DNA from: Nitzschia putrida
Taxonomy: Eukaryota > Bacillariophyta > Bacillariophyceae > Bacillariales > Bacillariaceae
DNA: 64,000 nt
NCBI GenBank assembly: GCA_016586335.1
Contig: BLYE01000191.1
Span: 28,204-92,203, forward strand
Reading direction: 5' to 3'
The stretch's first letter is position 1; every line of letters starts with the position of its first letter. Positions 21,984 through 31,963 of the stretch are shown here, one piece after another. The notes beneath the pieces are model-generated. The model saw only the letters and a program-made list of their open reading frames with translations, ran no database searches and had not been told where the DNA came from. A program made the position numbers and the translations under genes.

Positions 21984-22901
21984 AATCGGGCGGCTGCAGA
22001 AGATACTGCATTAAAAGTAACTGGAGTCGTCAGCAGAGAGAAAACTGGACAAACAGTAATTAATGCTATTATTGGGAGAGGTGGGCTTAGGTACAGGTAT
22101 ATTCCTTTGCTAGGTGGACAGCAATACTACGTGATGGTCTTTGAAACAGTCACAAGCACTGCAAATAATACAAGCAAGAAGAATAGAGTGCTTGCTTCCC
22201 ATCCACCACAACATATATGTCTCATACTATATTATTCTGTAAGCTAAGAACAAGTTCTCATCATTCATGGTTTCCGTGTGGGACTCTCGGAATGCCGAAT
22301 AGTAATCACATCATGAGGAGCTAGCGAGCATGATATGATGAGGAACCATCATCATCACCAGTCGTGTTCTCCGTGCTCCCCATAGAAAAGAAACATGATG
22401 GGGATGCCATGCAAGAAAGAAAGACGAAGCCAACCTCGAAAGAGGTTACTTTTTAGGTGGATCGTGGCAAACGGTCACATAAAAGGTAACCTGATGGGTC
22501 GTGTTGTGAGTAGCTGATGTCTTGGCGAGGCGAGTGCATCTTGTTTAGGTACGTTCTCATTCTTGGTAGCCCGTGACTGAGAGCATGCCCAATCAGAGGC
22601 TTCCACCTAGGACGCGACGCGCCGCTTGTCGACTCGGAGTACGGCAGGTGACCGAATATCACCAAACAGGCGATTGGCGAATAATCTGCGATTTCGGGAG
22701 CTCCACCAACTCACGGGAACCAGCATCAACCGTTGGAGGGAGGAAAAAGAGCAGGATAGAGGAAGACGGAAGAAACTCCATGTAAAAATGGCAAGATGAA
22801 AGTCAAAAAGTAGTGGTACAAAGTAATCCTATAGAGGACTCTTACGTTGTTATGAGGTAGAGAGTAGAGAGATAGCTGCTGGTACATGTTATAGACATTG
22901 C
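21984..22901. other. Intergenic region between acidic protein and cyclin gene 3' ends
   Basis: About 920 bp between convergent stops, long for this gene block. Only short spurious frames occur. I see no inverted repeat, tRNA box or transposon motif. Confidence 0.4.
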
Positions 22902-23837
22902 TCAATGCATCTGCGGGCTGTTCGACGCCGAAGATGATCGACTCGAGGATAATCTCTCCATGACATGCCTTGGCGATTGCAGCGTCGAGCTTGTCGAATT
23001 CTTGCCCTTGGCACCTGGAACAGGCGATGAGCGATTTGTGTTGCTGACAGTGGCAAGGGACTTGAGCAATGGTTCCAACTTGCTGCTTCCATCTAGTGTC
23101 CCCTTGAGTTGCTCAAAGATCTTGAGTACAGAAGGGGAGTTGCTGCGAAGATTGGACACGGCGGACATATTCAGCACAAAGCAGTGTCGTTGGGGAACAG
23201 GCAAATCATGCGAATCCAATAATTCCATCGCCAAGAGCATCGTTGCGTAGGCCACCTCCGAAGTATTGTAAGCAGAGTACCTGTGATCCGCAACTGTCAA
23301 CTCCGTGACAAGTTTGGTAGCCTCATTGATCATCTGACGCGTGGGTTCAGATACAGTAGAAGGAAGTAACCGCTCGTACTGTTGAAGAAAGCAGTACGTT
23401 GAGGGAGGATGGCAATGCCAATTCAGAGATTCCAGAATGTTGTACTCCATGCGGGCCACATCTTCTTTAGTGAAAACTCCCCTTCCCAACTTTACAAGTT
23501 TCTCAATGCGAATAACGGTAGAGTCGAACAGTTTCAGGGATAGTTGCAAAGCACTGGCGGCTGCGAGCTGGTGTTCCTCCCTGGTTTCCAGAAGGCCTTT
23601 CGACATGGCCACATCGAGGAAAAAGGCAGCAGCGGCAACTGCTTGTTTCTGGAGAAAGCAGTGATCAATTACGAAAGCCATCCAATCAATGAGGATTTTC
23701 CTCCAGAGTGCTTCCAGCTCATTGGGTCGAAAGTCTAGTCGATACTCAGATTCCTTCCGACGCATTACTTTCAGAATATCGTGAACCTCCTCAAAGTCGG
23801 AGGGACAACGAGCTAATTCATCTGATACACTTGCCAT
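22902..23837 (-). CDS. Cyclin, diatom-expanded type
   Basis: 311 residues from the ATG at 23837; an in-frame ATG at 23912 would add 25 hydrophobic residues unlike a cyclin. The cyclin box is clear: RRKESEYRLDF, LRRKILIDWMAFVIDHC-like segment (seen as LWRKILIDWMAFVIDHC), AAAFFLDVAMSKG, LAAASALQLSLKLFD and EYNILESLNWHCHPPS. A C-terminal cyclin fold follows (FLQQYERLLPS, YSAYNTSEVAYATMLLAMEL). The tail is Ser-rich. Diatoms have a large family of such cyclins (dsCYC) linked to nutrient- or light-dependent cell-cycle entry; the kinase partner is unknown here. Ser/Thr-Pro sites in the tail could be regulatory. Confidence 0.85.
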   Translation of the reverse strand: MASVSDELARCPSDFEEVHDILKVMRRKESEYRLDFRPNELEALWRKILIDWMAFVIDHCFLQKQAVAAAAFFLDVAMSKGLLETREEHQLAAASALQLSLKLFDSTVIRIEKLVKLGRGVFTKEDVARMEYNILESLNWHCHPPSTYCFLQQYERLLPSTVSEPTRQMINEATKLVTELTVADHRYSAYNTSEVAYATMLLAMELLDSHDLPVPQRHCFVLNMSAVSNLRSNSPSVLKIFEQLKGTLDGSSKLEPLLKSLATVSNTNRSSPVPGAKGKNSTSSTLQSPRHVMERLSSSRSSSASNSPQMH

Positions 23838-25468
23838 TGTTGGGATACTGAATGAAATGATAATGAGTAAAGCCGGATGGGAACGCTGATTGCAAACTCG
23901 GAAGGTCTTCACAGGACCAAGTGCTTACGTTTGATGCGGACCCGTGAGCCGTGAGCAACAGTTTTTTTGTGCCGAGGAAACTCCAGCGATCGATTGAGAC
24001 GACGAGGCTCGCCTTGATTGTCGGAAGCAGTCCTAAATTTTCTACGTACAATTAGTGCGCATGTGACTTCCTCTCTCTTAAGTAATTTTTCGATGGGGTT
24101 CTACTGTGCTGCCGGTAGATTTCAACGAGATGAAAAGAGCAACAGCGCAACATTCCCACCACCAATCGCAGTTTCTCTACATATTGGGGAACGTTAAATA
24201 CTGGATTCTCTAGCTACCAAATAGACCTCGTCCGTTCCAAACACCATACTTCGTACTCCTGTGCCTAACAACCATCCGGAAGTATGGTATTTTACGGGGA
24301 GTTGTAACCCCACAAGCGAAATTTTCAGCGCTCCGCCATCGAAAAATTTGGTCTAATTAACCAAGTACGACTCGCAAATGCATTTGGCGAGCATACCCGC
24401 CGCACCTATGGTTGAAGGATGTGACATCCAAGGCTGCCAACAAGGTTCAGTCGTTGGCATTGCTGTTGTTCGGAGGACTGCGGTTGTTGTCCAGCAACGG
24501 AAGTGTCCAGAAGTCCGGAAGAAGAAGCACCGACAACAACAACAGACTGACCAGAGTTGAGGAAAGGGACCACGTTTGTACTCTCTAGAGTACTAACTTT
24601 AGCACTTCTACTACTGTACCATTAGTACGTTAGTACTAGTAGCATCAATCACACAACGAATCTAAAGGAAGATCCTAAGTACCACTAGTAGTTTCAAATC
24701 CTTGAGTGTTGTACCGTATTTCTACTCTACAACTAGTAGAGAAAAGAACACAAAAACAGCATGCTAACCATACAAAGCGAACGTTTCAAACATGAGCCTT
24801 CCCTTGCTACTAGCTAAGAAATACATAAACTCGAACAGTTTTAAACTCGAACAGTTTCATTTTCGCGCGGTGGATCGTGCAATTTTTCTAAAATCTTGAG
24901 AAACACACCAACTGCTGTCAACTACGAGAGAAAACCTTTAAAAGACAAAAACTTTTGAGACTGTCTTTGTTTGCATGTAATTCAAGTGTTCAAGCAAAAA
25001 AAATTCAATGAGGTCTTTTACTACTTGACTTTTTGTCTCTAGGTAGTTTTCCCCTTTTCCGTACAAACATCGATTGTCATCTCTGTCGTCTTGGATCTAG
25101 AATCGGTACCGGGAGAACTACCAGCGAATCACAGGTGTGTCAAACCCAGGGCTTTGTAGTGTAGTGCTAACTACCGGCAATGTGCTACCTAGAACCATGA
25201 CTTTCACTTCTTTGTTATAAGTTACAGCAAGAGAGCATCACCCATATCTGTGAACTCCCGACAGCACGATCCAATCTTCATGTTGCACGTTGTGTGCTTA
25301 GCGGAGGAAGCCGTAAGTAGTCTTGTCATTGTCTTGTCACTCATTCACGCAGAGGACTATCGAAGTCGGAGTTTTCAGTCGTCACAAGAATTGATTGGTG
25401 GCACAACCGTCACAAAATAATCAATCTGGTCAAGTTCCACCAAAGGACGACGACGACCTTCCGAAACA
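23838..25468. other. Long gene-poor region upstream of GH72 gene
   Basis: 1.6 kb without a supportable gene. It is rich in TAC/TAG/ACT triplets around 24580-24740 and has a perfect 16 bp tandem duplication at 24826-24857. It may hold the promoters of both the cyclin and the GH72 gene. No RNA gene was recognised. Confidence 0.45.
24826..24857. repeat. Perfect tandem duplication of a 16 bp unit
   Basis: The unit TAAACTCGAACAGTTT occurs twice back to back. The half-site AACT..AGTT within each unit is a near-palindrome, so it could be a regulatory element; no data in the sequence decide this. Confidence 0.9.
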
Positions 25469-26989
25469 ATGAAAAATTGTCTATACACCCATTCGACTCA
25501 CCTATTGTGGTGCTTTGTTGTCGGAATACTGACAGCAACTACTTCAGCAGCCCCGAGCGCATACTTCGAATGCCCAGGGGCTGTAGCAAACCCTGTCACT
25601 CTGAAGGGCAAGCATTTCTTTGACTCTCTTGGTGGATATTTTCCCGTCAAAGGGATTGCGTACTACCCCCGACCAAACAATGGCACCCTGATGACATACG
25701 ATTCTGTCGATTACTTCACCGATGAATATGAAGATTTGTGGAGAGCGGATATTGCATATTTCGAGGAGTTGGGAATCAATACCCTCCGAATTTATGCCGT
25801 GGACCCCTCCCAAAGTCATGATAATTTCATGTGTGCTCTTCAGCAAGCTGGAATATATGTAATTGTTGGGCTACTTGCAGATTGCGAGGACTGTGGTATT
25901 GGTCCCAACGAGGCTCCTTCATGTTATCCAACAAGTTTGAAAACTCGTGGACAATGGATCATCAACGAATTTTCCAAGTATCCAAATACATTGCTATTTT
26001 CGGCAGGAAATGAAGCCACGTTGTTTGCACAAGACAAACAAATTGATTTGAATGCGGCGTGTCAGAAGAAGTTTATTCGAGACATGAGGTCGTACACGCA
26101 GACATGCAGTGCCGTTCAAAACACAATTTTGCCCAGGGCTGTCCCCATTGGAATGGCGAATTGGGATGCATACCGAGACGTACAAACCCTGTATTTCAAC
26201 TGCAGAACTGACCCGAATGATGAACTAGAGACCCCTGAATGGTATGGATTAAATTCTTACCAACACTGTGATCCAGAGGCAACATCGATCGCCGACCTTG
26301 CCGGCTGGATTAAGTTGAGGGAAGACTTCATTCGATACAACATCTCAGTACCTACGATTATTTCGGAGTACGGATGTCGGGAGCGTTTTGATACCATTGG
26401 GGAGTTCGAGGCACAGAGGACATGGCTCCAGGTGGATGCCTTGTATTCCAAGGCATATTTGGATGTTTTTGCAGGAGGAGTTGTCTTTGAGTACTCGGCA
26501 GAAAAGCTCGTTGCGGATAGGTCAGCTCAGGGCAATCCTTGGCCATACTACGGGTTCATGAAGCTACAATACGGAGTTGGCTTCTACAGTCCTGTGAATT
26601 GTGATCACGGTAATATTCCTTGTGAGTATAATACTTATCCAGAGTTCGACCTTTTGGCTGACAAGTACAACAGCATCAGCACTTCGTTCATGCCAAACCG
26701 TGATTCATACCAACCTCTTGGGGACTACTACCCTGACTGCCCAGACAGTATCCCATTCCCTGGAGAATACACATGGCCCACGGACGATGAGCCAGATCTA
26801 CCATGCTACGTCATCGTAACAAATGCACCGACCGATGTGCCATCAGCATCCCCAACATCAGCCCCTTCGCTAGAAATCACCATGCTTTCCCCCGATGGGG
26901 GATCCACCGACGGATCGTTGGCCGTTGGATCGAATGTCCCGATGACGATGATGATCGTTCTCGGCTTGTTTACGTTTTTGATTCTATAA
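25469..26989 (+). CDS. GH72 1,3-beta-glucanosyltransferase (Gas/Gel-like), GPI-anchor type
   Basis: 506 residues. A signal peptide (LLWCFVVGILTATTSAAPSA) leads into the GH72 catalytic domain. Landmarks are KHFFDSLGGYFPVKGIAYYP, NTLRIYAVDPSQSHDNFM, LFSAGNEATLF with the proposed acid/base Glu near residue 182, EWYGLNSYQHC, and TIISEYGCRERF with the nucleophile Glu near residue 300. FAGGVVFEYSAEK follows. A Ser/Thr/Pro stretch and a C-terminal hydrophobic segment (VPMTMMIVLGLFTFLIL) suggest GPI anchoring at the plasma membrane. GH72 enzymes split and rejoin beta-1,3-glucan chains. In a diatom the substrate could be wall callose; that is inference. A second copy lies at 29705-31600 in opposite orientation. 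Confidence 0.92.
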   Translation: MKNCLYTHSTHLLWCFVVGILTATTSAAPSAYFECPGAVANPVTLKGKHFFDSLGGYFPVKGIAYYPRPNNGTLMTYDSVDYFTDEYEDLWRADIAYFEELGINTLRIYAVDPSQSHDNFMCALQQAGIYVIVGLLADCEDCGIGPNEAPSCYPTSLKTRGQWIINEFSKYPNTLLFSAGNEATLFAQDKQIDLNAACQKKFIRDMRSYTQTCSAVQNTILPRAVPIGMANWDAYRDVQTLYFNCRTDPNDELETPEWYGLNSYQHCDPEATSIADLAGWIKLREDFIRYNISVPTIISEYGCRERFDTIGEFEAQRTWLQVDALYSKAYLDVFAGGVVFEYSAEKLVADRSAQGNPWPYYGFMKLQYGVGFYSPVNCDHGNIPCEYNTYPEFDLLADKYNSISTSFMPNRDSYQPLGDYYPDCPDSIPFPGEYTWPTDDEPDLPCYVIVTNAPTDVPSASPTSAPSLEITMLSPDGGSTDGSLAVGSNVPMTMMIVLGLFTFLIL

Positions 26990-27463
26990 ACGGGGCGATA
27001 GAAAAACCATGAATATACTGATTTTCATTCCCCACTATTTTGTCTCTTTTATGTTGTTTTGATGATCCTTTGGCAGCCTAGAGGTTTCTTCTAGTTTACT
27101 TCAAACATGGTGACCAGTGATGTAAGACAACATGAAGCATGTGAAGGCAAAAGAGAGCTTCGCTGCATGTTTCCAGAGTACAAGGAAATCTTTAGCTAAA
27201 CTCAATGCACTATTGCTACACGTGCTTCTACCCAATTGCCTCGATTGGCATTGTATTGTACTCTTACTCTACTTTCTCGTAGGTGTGTGGAGCTTTTTTA
27301 GCCCCCACAAACACCCGGACGACATACAGGCGGTAACATCGCCACCTCACAAACATCACGGCAACCGTCGATCATCAAGCGAACTGACAACAACAAACAT
27401 CCAACAACAGACTTGCGGGAAGGTTTTGTTCCAGGAAGTACAGACCCAATCAATTCCTACAAA
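26990..27463. other. Intergenic region upstream of mL41
   Basis: About 470 bp. An open frame from 27132 on the plus strand has no homology and overlaps the probable mL41 leader, so it is not called. Confidence 0.4.
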
Positions 27464-27891
27464 ATGAACGCTATGACATTCCTAAACTCTCTTTGGAGAA
27501 CAAGCGTCTCCGCTGCTCCACTCGCTACAAACTTTCAACAACGTTTCATGTCCAAATATCTTTCCAAGTCCGCCGCCAAGCGAGTGCCCTTGAACACCAA
27601 GAGGGCCGGAAAAGGATACTACAAGGGAAAGGGAGGAACCAAGGAAGGAAAGCTGAACAGCAAGGGTCGATTTATTGTGGATCCCAAGAAGAGACTGGAA
27701 TTGATTGTTCCTGATTTGGAGGGTTTCCAGGTACGTTCGACTACATTGATCCAATTTGGTTGTATTGAGAAGTATGATATCTAACATTGTGTGAATTACT
27801 GTCACAAAACCAACAGTTGAAGCCTTACATTGCTTCTACAGCATCGAAATTTGCTCCTGAAATCCGACGACGACCAGGACAGACCCTGTAA
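27464..27891 (+). CDS. MRPL41: Mitochondrial ribosomal protein mL41 (MRPL41/MRPL27)
   Basis: Two exons, 27464..27730 and 27817..27891, giving 113 residues. The 86 bp intron has GTACGT..CAACAG ends; without it the frame would lose its conserved end. The N-terminus (FLNSLWRTSVSAAPL) looks like a mitochondrial presequence. The core has VPLNTKRAGKGYYKGKG, SKGRFIVDPKKRLELIVPDL and, across the splice, EGFQ joined to LKPYIAST. This matches mL41, a protein of the large mitoribosomal subunit near the exit-tunnel side. It is a single-copy housekeeping gene, so the orthology is fairly safe. Confidence 0.88.
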
Positions 27892-29073
27892 TCTAGAGCG
27901 ATATCCTTTCACGTTTTAGTTCTTTTGTGTTGCTTTCGCAAGTGAGGTCGAGATACTAAATCCCATGCCGGTGCAATTTGAGCCCTGTTTTACCCAACTG
28001 ATTGAACGCTCAATTGATTTATAATCCATCATGCTTCCCTCTAGGTTGATTATTGTTCATCCAAACCTCCGATAGCTTCCAAGTCGCAATGGCGAACAGA
28101 GAACGAAGCGTGGAAGTGATGTTAGGCTTTGTATCTATGGGATATTTTGTTGATAGCAACAGAATTTCTGTGCATTCAAGGTTGTTACATGTTACAGGAG
28201 ATATCCGCTCCATTATCGTATTACAATAGCAATTACCAACCGATTATGTTCGGTTGGGATTCAAGTCGTCACAAGAGTGCCATCAGAAAGGGATGGTGGC
28301 TACTCACCTCGTCATGATTGTACTCTGACAAGTTGGTCCACACAAAGAATATAATTTCAGGCGATTGTTGACAACATCATGTCAATTGAAAGTTAAGCCT
28401 CGAAACTATGGCCAGTAGTAATAGTAGCAGTGCAACTCTTTTCTATTTGCTGTTGTGGGCTAAAAGGGTGCAACCTTCTTCAACAAGTACTAACGTTAGT
28501 AGTTCCAAAGCAACTGCTACTTTGAATTTGAACAGGAGATCGATTGCCATTGACGTTTTCCGCCTTCTTCTTGGTTCCAACACAATCCCGACCAGACATC
28601 TGGCAAGATCTTGCATGATGAGATGCGCTGGTTGGAGAATCGCTTGCTGTATTACTAACGTTAGTATCATTCTTCTTAAAAGGCGCGGATAGTGTTGCCG
28701 CATTACCGCGTATCATGTTCACTCTTGTTCTGTATTCGTGTTCCCACTACTTTACAACAACAACGAAAACATCATTCATCATCATGGCGTTCAACTTCAA
28801 TACTGCTGCTATTTGAACCCCACTAGCGTCTTCTGTTTTGTATCCTTTTTTATGAGCCAAAGACATGTTGAAGCCATGTTGGAGACATGAATTTAAATAA
28901 CATCAGCTCTTGGGCAGCCGAACATGATGGCGAATCATTGAGGATGATATCGCGCTCCACGCAACAAGGTTTCGAAGCTTCTCAACGAAACCGACAACCG
29001 CTCTCACAAAAAAGAAATCGGTTCCCAGAACAATCAGATTGAACAAATCAGCAACTTCCAACGACATCACACC
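27892..29073. other. Gene-poor 1.2 kb with two palindromes
   Basis: Several overlapping small frames on both strands (28408-28722) lack any recognisable domain. Two copies of a perfect 14 bp palindrome lie at 28488-28501 and 28653-28666. I cannot support a gene here, although a short unrecognised one cannot be excluded. Confidence 0.35.
28488..28666. repeat. Pair of identical 14 bp palindromes
   Basis: TACTAACGTTAGTA is present at 28488-28501 and again at 28653-28666, each a perfect inverted repeat of itself, separated by 151 bp. The core AACGTT and related GTACTAAC strings recur elsewhere in gene-poor parts of the window (for example 48499-48522). Confidence 0.85.
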
Positions 29074-29679
29074 ATGACGCCCTCTCGACGAAGCCACATT
29101 GTATCCATTGAAGGATATGACTGGGATATTTCCAACCTATGTGAGAACGACAAGGAGTCCAAGACTGGTCGGAGCCAACAATCCATCTACCCCATGCCAG
29201 AGCCGTTCCACAAACGTGGCATCCAACGCACGCAAGGCACGAATCAATGCAATCTCAAGTCGCCTCCCATCCCCACGAATCAATGCGTCTCTCCCTCATC
29301 TAGTGAATCAACTCAGCGATGGGAACGATGTCACGTAGAAGTCAGCCCGGGTAGCTTTATGCATTTGCGAGGAGCTGATGAAACAGTAGATGCTATCGCC
29401 AAAGGAAATGTAACATATGCGAAGTGTTTTGCTTGCGAGGCTGGCCTGCAGTGTGTGTCTGATTGCAACTTGGTGATTTGTCCTGATTGTCACACAATAT
29501 CACCAGTTGTCAATAATACTCGATATGTTCAAGCAACGCAAAACATGCCTTTGCTTCCCTCGCTTTATGACGAAGGGGATGAAGTGGAAGATATTCTTTT
29601 GAACAAACAAGGGGAAGGGCGTTGCTCTTCGAAGAACACTGATTTTGTAGGAGGCGTTGGTCTCGGGGTAAAAATATAG
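29074..29679 (+). CDS. Diatom-type small protein with Cys-x2-Cys pair motif
   Basis: 201 residues. The N-terminal 85 are polar and of low complexity. Residues about 88-150 form a compact module: CHVEVSPGSFMHLRGADETV, AIAKGNVTYAKCFACEAGL and VSDCNLVICPDCHTISPVV. Two Cys pairs (CFAC and CPDC) about 22 residues apart look like a zinc ribbon. I recall similar modules, with an LRGAxETxxAI phrase ahead of the Cys pairs, as recurrent in diatom proteomes with no assigned function; this is from memory and not checked. The gene is convergent with the second GH72 gene, with only 25 bp between the stops. Confidence 0.65.
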   Translation: MTPSRRSHIVSIEGYDWDISNLCENDKESKTGRSQQSIYPMPEPFHKRGIQRTQGTNQCNLKSPPIPTNQCVSPSSSESTQRWERCHVEVSPGSFMHLRGADETVDAIAKGNVTYAKCFACEAGLQCVSDCNLVICPDCHTISPVVNNTRYVQATQNMPLLPSLYDEGDEVEDILLNKQGEGRCSSKNTDFVGGVGLGVKI

Positions 29680-29704
29680 ACTGTGAAGTGCAAGGATTGC
29701 TCTA

Positions 29705-31600
29705 TTATACCAGAAAGTATAGCCCAATCATTTGGACAATTAGCGTTGTGAGATTTGGTAGTACAAGGAAAGATGACGATTCCGTACTCCCTTGGATACC
29801 TGAAACGAGTACCGGTGATGGTGTTGCGACAACTGGAGAATCCGTCGGCGTCTCAGTGAGAGCATTTGTAGGATGTGAAGTTGGAATGGATGGTTCAGGG
29901 CCTGCAAATAGTGAAGGTGCATCAATGGTTGCCAGAATATTGGTTGGGGCAAAGGTGGGCGACTTCGTTGGCCTCGCAGTTATTGTTTGGGTGGGATCTG
30001 TTGTGAGCGAATAATGCCCTGCTGGGGGGCGTAGAGGTGAAGGTTGGTCGGTGAGAAATGATGTCGGCGCTGTCGTTGCGATGGTTGTTGGAATGGTTGT
30101 TGGAACGGTCGTCGGGATGGATGTTGGTGGAGATTCCTTTGTAGGACCAGATGTAGGAAGTGGTGTCGGTAGGAAAGTGGGTCCAGGGGTGACTGGAGCA
30201 ATAGTTGGTGCAGAAGTAGGTGACCTTGTGGGAGCAGGAGTAGGAACCGTATAGCAGGGAAGACCATCGAACTCGTCTGATGGCCACTCGAAGTCGGACA
30301 AGAATGGAATTTCATCAGGACATGTGGGCGTCTCTCGTAGATCACCGTCAAAGCCTGCCATGTCTGGGGCAAATGAGACGTCAATGGAATCGAATTTGGC
30401 GCTGAGCAAATCAAACTCGGGGTAACGATTGTATTGACAATGAACTTCACCGTGGTCACACTCGATTGGGCTGTAGTACCCAACTCCATATTGTAGTTTC
30501 ATGAATTGATAGTAAGGCCAAGACTTGTTCTGGTCTGATTGATCAACCACAAGCTTTTCTGCAGAATATTCGAATACTATCCCACCAGCAAACTGTTCAA
30601 CATAACTCTCTGAATACAAAGCGTCAACTTGCAACCACGTCCGCTGAGCCTCAAAGTCGCCAATGGTAGGAAATCGCTCTCGGCACCCAAATTCCGCAAT
30701 CACAACAGGAACCTCCAGATTGAAACCTGCGAAATCATCGCGAAGTTGGATCCATCCATCGAGGTCATCAACAGAAGACGCTGCAGGATTGCAGTGAAGA
30801 TACACATTTATTCCATACCATTCGGCACTTTCAAACTCATCCTCAGGTGCTGTACGGCAGCTAAAGTATGTTGCCTGTAGTTCTCTTGCTTTATCCCAAC
30901 CAACCAGGCCTATTGGGACCTGCCGTGAAAGAATGGAATGAGGAGTCGCATGACACCGACTGGTGTATTCCCTCATATCACGCAAAAATTTCTTTTGACA
31001 AGGTGCATTTAGCTCGACTTGTCGATCACGAGCATACAAAGTCACTTCATTGCCCGCAGAAAACAACAGTGTATTCCTGTATTTTGTGAATTCATTGATT
31101 ATCCACTGTCCTCGCGTCTTCAAGGCTGCAGGGTAGCACGAAGGAGCTTCATCGGCACCGATACCGCATTCGAAACATTCAGCGAGAAGACCCACAACGA
31201 CGTATATTCCTGCTTGCTGTAGTGTACACATGAAGCTATCATGGTTGGCGCTTGGGTCTACACCGTATATGCGAATGGTGTTAACCCCGAGTGCTTGCAA
31301 ATTTTGGATATCGGGACCCCACACATGAGCATATTCACTCGTAAAGAAATCAACGGAGTTGCTGAGTGAAAGGGTACCATTGTTCGGTCTTGGATAGTAT
31401 GCAATTCCTTTGATTGGGAAGTACTCTCCCGTAATTGAATCGAAGAATCTCTTTCCTTTGCGGACAACCGGGTTTGTCACAACCCCAACACAAGGGTCAT
31501 ATTGGGCGTTGACACTGTTTCCAAGAAAGACAATACTAGCAACTGCAACAAGGAAACAAGGAAACATCAGCGTCTTTCGTCTCGTCCCCATAGCTGTCAT
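29705..31600 (-). CDS. GH72 1,3-beta-glucanosyltransferase (second copy) with long Pro/Thr-rich stalk
   Basis: About 631 residues from the ATG at 31600; the frame is open 12 bases further upstream but without an ATG. A signal peptide (LMFPCFLVAVASIVFLG, ending VNA) is followed by a catalytic domain closely parallel to the copy at 25469: RFFDSITGEYFPIKGIAYYP, LFSAGNEVTLY, EWYGINVYLHC and VVIAEFGCRERF with both catalytic Glu residues. Beyond the catalytic domain is a stalk of about 130 residues built of repeated PTxxPT/SAPT units, far longer than in the first copy. It ends in a hydrophobic segment (LTTLIVQMIGLYFLV), consistent with GPI anchoring. The stalk would hold the enzyme away from the membrane; that is inference. 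Confidence 0.9.
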   Translation of the reverse strand: MTAMGTRRKTLMFPCFLVAVASIVFLGNSVNAQYDPCVGVVTNPVVRKGKRFFDSITGEYFPIKGIAYYPRPNNGTLSLSNSVDFFTSEYAHVWGPDIQNLQALGVNTIRIYGVDPSANHDSFMCTLQQAGIYVVVGLLAECFECGIGADEAPSCYPAALKTRGQWIINEFTKYRNTLLFSAGNEVTLYARDRQVELNAPCQKKFLRDMREYTSRCHATPHSILSRQVPIGLVGWDKARELQATYFSCRTAPEDEFESAEWYGINVYLHCNPAASSVDDLDGWIQLRDDFAGFNLEVPVVIAEFGCRERFPTIGDFEAQRTWLQVDALYSESYVEQFAGGIVFEYSAEKLVVDQSDQNKSWPYYQFMKLQYGVGYYSPIECDHGEVHCQYNRYPEFDLLSAKFDSIDVSFAPDMAGFDGDLRETPTCPDEIPFLSDFEWPSDEFDGLPCYTVPTPAPTRSPTSAPTIAPVTPGPTFLPTPLPTSGPTKESPPTSIPTTVPTTIPTTIATTAPTSFLTDQPSPLRPPAGHYSLTTDPTQTITARPTKSPTFAPTNILATIDAPSLFAGPEPSIPTSHPTNALTETPTDSPVVATPSPVLVSGIQGSTESSSFLVLPNLTTLIVQMIGLYFLV

Positions 31601-31963
31601 CAAAATGAACACGACACCCCAGAAACTTGGAGTTTTCTTGTACCGAGTTCACGTCACTGTCAACCATCCAATGCCTGGAGGACTCCGACGATTGAGAATT
31701 TTCCGAGATGGCCCTGAAGTTGTGACCGGCTAATTCTCTACAAGACAAACTCGGCGAAGTGATGCTGTTGGAAAGTGTATATCGCAGACTAGCTCGACTA
31801 GAAACTTTATGATCCAGTCTTGGATCGATCATCGATCGTCATTCGGAGTTTCCAAGCACGGAAGCTGACACTTTCTCAAACATTCCATTGCTCGAACGCT
31901 GGGTTACTAAAACATAAACCTTCTGTAGACCATCTGTAATAGTTTCCAATTCTATCAAAAAGT
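31601..31963. other. Divergent intergenic region, GH72 / MORN genes
   Basis: About 360 bp between divergent start codons, expected to hold both promoters. It contains repeated ATCGATC strings near 31823-31838. No gene is seen. Confidence 0.4.

Noticed and set aside
27132..27467. 111-codon plus-strand frame upstream of mL41
   Set aside because: No homology; overlaps the expected mL41 leader; likely chance.
28408..28722. Three overlapping small frames on both strands
   Set aside because: None has a domain and they contradict each other; no splice pattern extends them convincingly.
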